Source: Neoaquamicrobium sediminum
Lineage (GTDB): Bacteria; Pseudomonadota; Alphaproteobacteria; Rhizobiales; Rhizobiaceae
Assembly (NCBI RefSeq): GCF_013240295.1
Contig: NZ_JABETK010000001.1
Span: 1,116,001-1,180,000 of the forward strand
Length of the DNA: 64,000 bases
Reading direction: 5' to 3'
Positions 59,194 to 64,000 of the stretch are shown here, in pieces. The translations under genes were made by a program, and so were the position numbers. Under the pieces are notes generated by a model that was not told the origin of the DNA, did no database searches, and worked only from the letters and a program-made list of their open reading frames with translations. Position 1 is the stretch's first letter. Each line of letters begins with the position of its first letter.

Positions 59194-59354
59194 GGACACC
59201 CCACCTGCGCCCGCTGCTCGCCCTTGCAGCACTCGCCGTGCTTGCCGCCTGCACCAGCCGGCAGCCTTCCTCGCCCTCGCCGACGCCGGTGCCGCAGGCC
59301 CGGCCGGACATCGTGCCGCTGACCCTCGAACAGGAATGGGAGATCGCCCAATAG
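59190..59354 (+). CDS. Small lipoprotein, 54 residues
   Basis: Starts [20 protein letters not shown] with the lipobox LAAC at residues 18-21, then a Pro/Ser-rich linker and a short tail [15 protein letters not shown] overlaps the dtd stop (ATGA), so it is translationally coupled. Too short for known domains; probably an envelope lipoprotein of unknown role. Confidence 0.65.
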   Translation: MRTPHLRPLLALAALAVLAACTSRQPSSPSPTPVPQARPDIVPLTLEQEWEIAQ

Positions 59355-59460
59355 GCATTACGGCGGCCGGCGGGCCGGTTTGCTGGCCCAGCGTCTGCCC
59401 GCTTCCGCCCCACGCGGCAATCGGCTAAAGCGGAAGTCCCGCCACGCGAAGCCCCGCCGC

Positions 59461-61500
59461 ATGTCAGCCGCCCCAGCCATCGCCCAAGACGACCAAGCGC
59501 TGTTCCTCGGCATCGACACCGGCGGCACCTACACCGACGCCGTGCTCTGGTCGCCGGCGCCGGCGCCGCGCGGCACCGTGCTCGCCAAGGCGAAGGCGCT
59601 GACGACACGGCACGACCTCGCCGTCGGCATTGCGGGCGCTGCCGACGCGGTGCTTGCGCGGGCCGGCGTTTCGCCTTCGGCGGTGCGGCTCGTCTCGATG
59701 TCGACCACGCTTGCCACCAACGCGCTGGTCGAGGGACAGGGCGGCCGGGTGGCGCTGGTGATGGTCGGCTTTGCGCAGGCCGATCTCGACCGCGCCGGCC
59801 TGCGTTCGGCGCTGGGCTCCGACCCGGTGCTGTTCGTGCCGGGCGGGCATGACGTCCACGGCAACGCGGCCCCGCTTATACTCGACGAACTGGAGGCTGC
59901 ACTGGCCGGCCTTGCGCCTTCGGTCTCCGCGTTTGCCGTCTGCGCCTATTTCGCGGTGCGCAACCCGGCGCACGAGATCGCGGTGGCAAATCTCATCCGG
60001 GAGCGGACGGGCCTGCCGGTCACCGCCAGCCACGAACTTTCGGCGAAGCTCGGCGGGCCGCGCCGGGCGCTGACGACGCTGCTCAACGCGCGGCTGATCG
60101 CGATGATCGACCGGCTGGTGGCGGCAACCGAAGGTTTTCTCGCCGCGCGCGGCATCGCCGCACCGCTGATGGTGGTGCGCGGCGACGGGGCGCTGGTCTC
60201 GGCGGGTTTCGCCAGGCTGCGGCCGATCGAGACGATCCTGTCCGGCCCCGCCGCCAGCATCGTCGGCGCCCGCCACATGAGCGGGCTCGACAACGCCGTC
60301 GTCTCCGACATCGGCGGCACCACCACCGACGTCGCCGTGCTCGACGGCGGCCGCCCGCGCCTCGACCCGGAGGGCGCCACCGTCGGCGGCTACCGCACCA
60401 TGGTCGAGGCGGTCGCCATGCGCACCTTCGGGCTCGGCGGCGATTCGGAGGTGGGGCTGGAGGATGGCGGCCTGCGCCCGCGCCTCGTACTCGGCCCCCG
60501 CCGGCTGGTGCCGCTGGCGCTGGCCGCGCATGCCCACGGCGCTGCGGTCACCGATGTGCTCGAACGGCAACTGCGCGCGCCCAACCCCGGCAGGCTCGAC
60601 GGCCGTCTTGCGCTGCGCACCGGCGTGCCGGACAGGCTGGCCGCCGGGCTCTCGGGCGCGGAGGAGAAGCTTTACGCGACCATCACGGCGACGCCGCAGC
60701 CGCTCGACCGGCTGCTGACGTCGAACGCGCAGATCGCCACGCTCAGCAGGCTCGTCGCGCGGGGGCTCGTGCACATATGCGGCTTCACGCCTTCGGACGC
60801 CGCGCATGTGCTCGGCCGGCAGGACAATTGGGACGCCGACGCCGCGCGGATGGGCGCGGCACTCTTCGCGCGCCGGCGCGACGGCCGCGGCGCGCCACTC
60901 GAAGCGGATGCGGAAGCGATCTCGGCGCGGGTGCTGCGGGCACTGACCCGGCGCTCGGCCGAAGCGATCCTGGAGACCGCCTTTGCCGAGGACGGGCTCG
61001 AAGGTCCGCAAACGGTCGCGCATGCGCTGGTGCAGCGCGCGGTCGACGGCAGCACCGGCATCGCCCGGTTGTCGGTCTCGCTCGACCGCCCGGTGATCGG
61101 CCTCGGCGCGTCGGCGCCGCTGCATTATGCCGGGCTGGACGTGCTCGTCGGCAACGATTGCATCGTGCCGCCAGACACCGATGTCGCCAACGCGCTGGGC
61201 GCGGTGGTCGGCCAGGTGCGCGTCAGCGTCGAGGCGCAGGTCAGCCAGCCGCGCGAAGGCCTGTTCCGGGTGTCGTCGCCACAAGGTATCCGCGACTTCG
61301 GCGACGAGGATGCGGCGCTTGCCGAGGCGGAGCGCGCGGCGCGGGACATGCTCGCCACGCGCGCCGCCGAGGCCGGCGCCGAAAATTTCGAGATCACGGT
61401 CGAACGCGACGTGCGTGCTGCGACAGTCGAAGGTCGGCGCAGCTTCATCGAGGCTGTGCTGACCGCGACGGCGACCGGGCGCCCGCGCATCGGCCGGTAG
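59461..61500 (+). CDS. Hydantoinase/oxoprolinase family protein (HyuA-like)
   Basis: A 679-residue protein, start MSAAPAIAQDDQALFLGIDT at 59461. ASKHA-type ATPase motifs: GIDTGGTYTDAVLW at about residue 17 and VVSDIGGTTTDVAVLDGGRP at about 280. Also SMSTTLATNALVEGQGGRVA and the GASAPLHYAGLDVLVGNDCI end. HyuA-type subunits open cyclic amides with ATP, normally with a HyuB subunit encoded next door; no such gene follows here, so it may act alone or on another substrate. Confidence 0.9.
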   Translation: MSAAPAIAQDDQALFLGIDTGGTYTDAVLWSPAPAPRGTVLAKAKALTTRHDLAVGIAGAADAVLARAGVSPSAVRLVSMSTTLATNALVEGQGGRVALVMVGFAQADLDRAGLRSALGSDPVLFVPGGHDVHGNAAPLILDELEAALAGLAPSVSAFAVCAYFAVRNPAHEIAVANLIRERTGLPVTASHELSAKLGGPRRALTTLLNARLIAMIDRLVAATEGFLAARGIAAPLMVVRGDGALVSAGFARLRPIETILSGPAASIVGARHMSGLDNAVVSDIGGTTTDVAVLDGGRPRLDPEGATVGGYRTMVEAVAMRTFGLGGDSEVGLEDGGLRPRLVLGPRRLVPLALAAHAHGAAVTDVLERQLRAPNPGRLDGRLALRTGVPDRLAAGLSGAEEKLYATITATPQPLDRLLTSNAQIATLSRLVARGLVHICGFTPSDAAHVLGRQDNWDADAARMGAALFARRRDGRGAPLEADAEAISARVLRALTRRSAEAILETAFAEDGLEGPQTVAHALVQRAVDGSTGIARLSVSLDRPVIGLGASAPLHYAGLDVLVGNDCIVPPDTDVANALGAVVGQVRVSVEAQVSQPREGLFRVSSPQGIRDFGDEDAALAEAERAARDMLATRAAEAGAENFEITVERDVRAATVEGRRSFIEAVLTATATGRPRIGR

Positions 61501-61512
61501 GACACGGCCGCC

Positions 61513-61950
61513 TCAGGCGGAGCGTTCATGCATCCGCCCCGAGCGCTTCGGCCACGCGGTGACGATGACGGCCATCAGCAGCATCTTGATCAGCCAGTCG
61601 CCGGCATGCACTACACCGAGCACCGGCGACATGCCGTCCCAGATCACCGCGCCTGCAAGCTGCACGACATAAAAGCCGAACCAGAGAAAGAGGCCGAGCG
61701 CGACCGCTCCCTTGCGATCGTTAATGCCGCAGTTAGCGATCAGCACCGCCAGCACCCATGCCGAGATGATCTCGCGCAGCGGTGCGACGAACAGCTTCCA
61801 GATCGGCATGGAGGCCGCGGCTTCGCCGCTTGCGGCCGCCCAGATGTCGCCGAAAAGCAGTGGGCTGTACCAGATCAACGAGAATGCGAAGCCGGCAAGT
61901 CCGGCGACAATAATAGCGACGACGTTCGGTCTGAATGAAAGGTTTGACAT
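61513..61950 (-). CDS. DUF1761 family membrane protein
   Basis: A 145-residue protein starting MSNLSFRPNVVAIIVAGLAG with four membrane helices (VAIIVAGLAGFAFSLIWYSP, IISAWVLAVLIANCGI, GAVALGLFLWFGFYVVQLAG, WLIKMLLMAVIVTAW). The F-x-IWYSPLLFG motif after helix 1 is the DUF1761 mark. Inner-membrane protein of unknown function. It lies downstream of the AGCS symporter on the same strand. Confidence 0.88.
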   Translation of the reverse strand: MSNLSFRPNVVAIIVAGLAGFAFSLIWYSPLLFGDIWAAASGEAAASMPIWKLFVAPLREIISAWVLAVLIANCGINDRKGAVALGLFLWFGFYVVQLAGAVIWDGMSPVLGVVHAGDWLIKMLLMAVIVTAWPKRSGRMHERSA

Positions 61951-62035
61951 GATGAGGCTCCCTGCCTGGTTGCGACCGGCGGGAATGCCGATCGCAACCA
62001 TGTCGCGCGAGGAGCCTCGTTTTCGACAGAGACGG

Positions 62036-63514
62036 TCAGGCCGGCGCGGACGAAGGTCGCGTTTCGCCTTCCACCGGTGCGGCTGCCCCACTCGTGGCAT
62101 GGGTCCAGGCGCTGTAGTCCAAGTCGAGGTCGGGGAAGTTGCGCGGATCGAGCACCGGCCGCGCCACACCCGCCCTCAACTGCGCACGGAAGTCGTTGAG
62201 GATGCGCAGGGCGACCGGGAACAGCATCATGATCGCCATCAGGTTGACGACCGCCAGCACGCCCATCACCGGATCGGAGAAGAAGAACACCGCGGTGGCA
62301 CCGGGCGCCGTCGCTCCGAGAAAGACAACGGCGATGATCGCGACCCTCAGTACATGCAGCGCCGCCGGCTGCCGGGTCATCACGCTCAGCGCGGTCTCGC
62401 CGAGATAGTAATTGTAGATGATCGAGCTGAAGGCGAAGAGCAGCACGGCGAAGGTGAGGAAGTATTGCGACCACTCGCCGACATGGCTCACCAGCGACTG
62501 CTGGGTCAGCGCGACGCCGTCGATGCCTTCCGCACCCGGCACGTAAACCGGGCTCAGCAGGATGATGAAGGCCGTGCACGAGCAGATGATGATCGTGTCG
62601 ATGAATACGGAGAACGACTGGGTGATCCCCTGGCTGAGCGGGTGCCGGACATCGGCCGTGGCCGCGACGTTCGGGGCGGAACCGAGACCCGCCTCGTTGG
62701 AAAAGAGGCCACGCCGCAGTCCCTGCGCAAGTGCCGCGCCGACACCGCCGCTGACCGCTTCCTCGATGCCGAATGCGTTGGCGACGATTGTCCACAGCAC
62801 GCCCGGAAGTTCGGTGATGTTGAGGATGATGACCAGCAGCGCCATGCCGATATAGCCGAAGGCCATGATCGGGATGATCACATCGGCTGCCTTGGCGATG
62901 CGTCGGATGCCGCCATAGACGATGAAGCCGGCGATCACCGCCAGGAACAGGCCGGTCCACAGGCGATCGATGCCCAGGCTGTCCTCTGCAGCACCTGCGA
63001 AGGTGTTGCCCTGGAACGCGTTGAAGCCGAAGGCGAAGGCTGCCATCAGGCAGACGGCGTAAAGCACCGCCAGCCAGCGATATTGAGCGCCGAGACCGTA
63101 GATGATGTATCCGGCCGGGCCGCCGCGAAACGTGCCGTCGCCGTTGGAACGCTTATAGAGCTGCGCCAGCGACGATTCCACGAGGCTTGTCGCCATGCCG
63201 ACCAGCGCGATAGCCCACATCCAGAACACGGCGCCTGGCCCGCCGAGTGTGATCGCAACCGCGACGCCAGCGATATTGCCGCCGCCGACGCGACCGCCGA
63301 CGGAAACGAGAAGCGCCTCGCGCGCGCTGATTGCGTTGGGGTCGCCGCTCTGGTTCTTAGAAGACAGGACACGGAACATCCTGCCGAAGAATTCGAGCTG
63401 GACGAAGCCGCTCATGACGGTGATGAATACGCCGAAGATCACGAGGATCGGTATGAGTGACCATCCCCAGGTCAAATCCTCGATCAGTCCGAAAAAGCTT
63501 CTGATGAGTTCCAT
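62036..63514 (-). CDS. Alanine/glycine:cation symporter (AGCS family)
   Basis: A 492-residue inner-membrane protein, start MELIRSFFGLIEDLTWGWSL at 63514. Family motifs: GGRVGGGNIAGVAVAITLGG, PGAVFWMWAIALVGMATSLV, GTFRGGPAGYIIYGLG, and NEAGLGSAPNVAATADVRHP. Around ten membrane helices. It imports alanine, glycine or similar amino acids with Na+ or H+. Divergent from the malate synthase gene. Confidence 0.95.
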   Translation of the reverse strand: MELIRSFFGLIEDLTWGWSLIPILVIFGVFITVMSGFVQLEFFGRMFRVLSSKNQSGDPNAISAREALLVSVGGRVGGGNIAGVAVAITLGGPGAVFWMWAIALVGMATSLVESSLAQLYKRSNGDGTFRGGPAGYIIYGLGAQYRWLAVLYAVCLMAAFAFGFNAFQGNTFAGAAEDSLGIDRLWTGLFLAVIAGFIVYGGIRRIAKAADVIIPIMAFGYIGMALLVIILNITELPGVLWTIVANAFGIEEAVSGGVGAALAQGLRRGLFSNEAGLGSAPNVAATADVRHPLSQGITQSFSVFIDTIIICSCTAFIILLSPVYVPGAEGIDGVALTQQSLVSHVGEWSQYFLTFAVLLFAFSSIIYNYYLGETALSVMTRQPAALHVLRVAIIAVVFLGATAPGATAVFFFSDPVMGVLAVVNLMAIMMLFPVALRILNDFRAQLRAGVARPVLDPRNFPDLDLDYSAWTHATSGAAAPVEGETRPSSAPA

Positions 63515-63756
63515 CGGCTGTCTCCCTTCCAGGCATTGCGCCTTGCCGAATGTTGTCGACTGCACCCGTCAGGAACTGGAAACGACTCAACAGACTTCGT
63601 GGGCCGACGAATAACTATCCTCCCAAGCGCGCGTCCTTGACAACCTCAGGCTTAGTTCGCCCCTCACCACATCGGCGAATTGACCCCGCGCCCCCGGCGT
63701 GGTGAAAGCAGACGGCAACTTTGCCAGCCACGCTTGAAAGACCGGAGACCCCCTGA

Positions 63757-64000
63757 ATGACCGATCAGATCGAGATCCGCGGCCTGAAGGTCGCGCCCGC
63801 GCTATACGCCTTCATCAACAAAGAGGCGCTGCCGGGAACGGGCGTGAGCGAGGACGCGTTCTGGTCGGGCTTTTCTGCGATCGCCAACGATCTCGCGCCA
63901 AAGAACCGCGCGTTGCTCGCCAAGCGCGACGAGATGCAGCGCCAGATCGACGACTGGCACCGTGCCAATGGCGCACCGAGCGACATGGCGGCTTATGAGG
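63757..64000 (+). CDS. glcB: Malate synthase G (partial, N-terminus)
   Basis: Only the first 81 residues are in the window: [71 protein letters not shown]. This is the characteristic malate synthase G opening (ALPGTGV...[18 protein letters not shown]). The enzyme condenses glyoxylate with acetyl-CoA in the glyoxylate shunt. The gene runs off the right edge. Confidence 0.95.
   Translation, partial: MTDQIEIRGLKVAPALYAFINKEALPGTGVSEDAFWSGFSAIANDLAPKNRALLAKRDEMQRQIDDWHRANGAPSDMAAYE

Overview
The window reads as a stretch of chromosome from a GC-rich alphaproteobacterium of the order Hyphomicrobiales (Rhizobiales), most likely a Mesorhizobium/Aminobacter/Phyllobacteriaceae relative. This is inferred from gene order (SRP RNA-dnaX-ybaB-recR; lnt-XRE regulator-metK-trmB; kdsB-pheA; the yejABEF block) and from several families of palindromic intergenic repeats typical of these genomes. 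It is mostly core and household sequence. No prophage, CRISPR array, transposase, tRNA or rRNA was seen.

Layout: 1-731 is the front part of an ABC transporter binding protein. 886-1973 holds a charged DUF6481 protein and a triple-Kazal lipoprotein. 2078-8137 carries a lytic transglycosylase, recR, a GNAT acetyltransferase, a SleB-type hydrolase, ybaB, dnaX and the SRP RNA. 8249-14619 carries an ArsR/SRPBCC pair, HIT and nudC nucleotide hydrolases, a GIY-YIG gene inside repeats, two tandem GNAT paralogues, pheA and kdsB. 14831-24449 carries a membrane cytochrome c, a peptide ABC transporter with two tandem binding proteins, and a hydroxyacid dehydrogenase. 24457-33337 carries NlpC/P60 and MarR genes, an RND efflux pump with a divergent TetR repressor and a clear operator, an M17 aminopeptidase and a TadD-like TPR lipoprotein. 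33514-40430 carries trmB, metK, a XRE regulator, lnt, and a NIPSNAP-ABM-CYTH-CHAD operon. 40528-48338 carries ArsR and LuxR regulators, a cyanide-insensitive-type bd oxidase (cydAB/cioAB), and a marR-emrA-emrB efflux operon. 48796-52201 is one large MmeI-like restriction-methylation enzyme whose target-recognition part has lower GC. 52424-58579 carries lepA, a duplicated fragment of its 3' end, small genes, a second GIY-YIG gene among repeats, and a lower-GC patch of unknown genes. 58750-64000 carries dtd, a small lipoprotein, a HyuA-like protein, DUF1761, an AGCS symporter and the start of malate synthase G.

An important caveat: at least fifteen genes, several of them housekeeping genes (dnaX, lepA, pheA), are interrupted by one-base frame changes. 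Nearly all look like one missing base in a short G/C (or T) run, and restoring that base gives a full-length protein with a whole number of codons. I read this as base-calling or assembly error, not gene decay, and annotate the genes across their full span. No convincing new defence or biosynthetic system was found. The most novel-looking structures are the two GIY-YIG genes nested in palindromic repeats, the lepA 3'-end duplication, and the mosaic MmeI-like enzyme.
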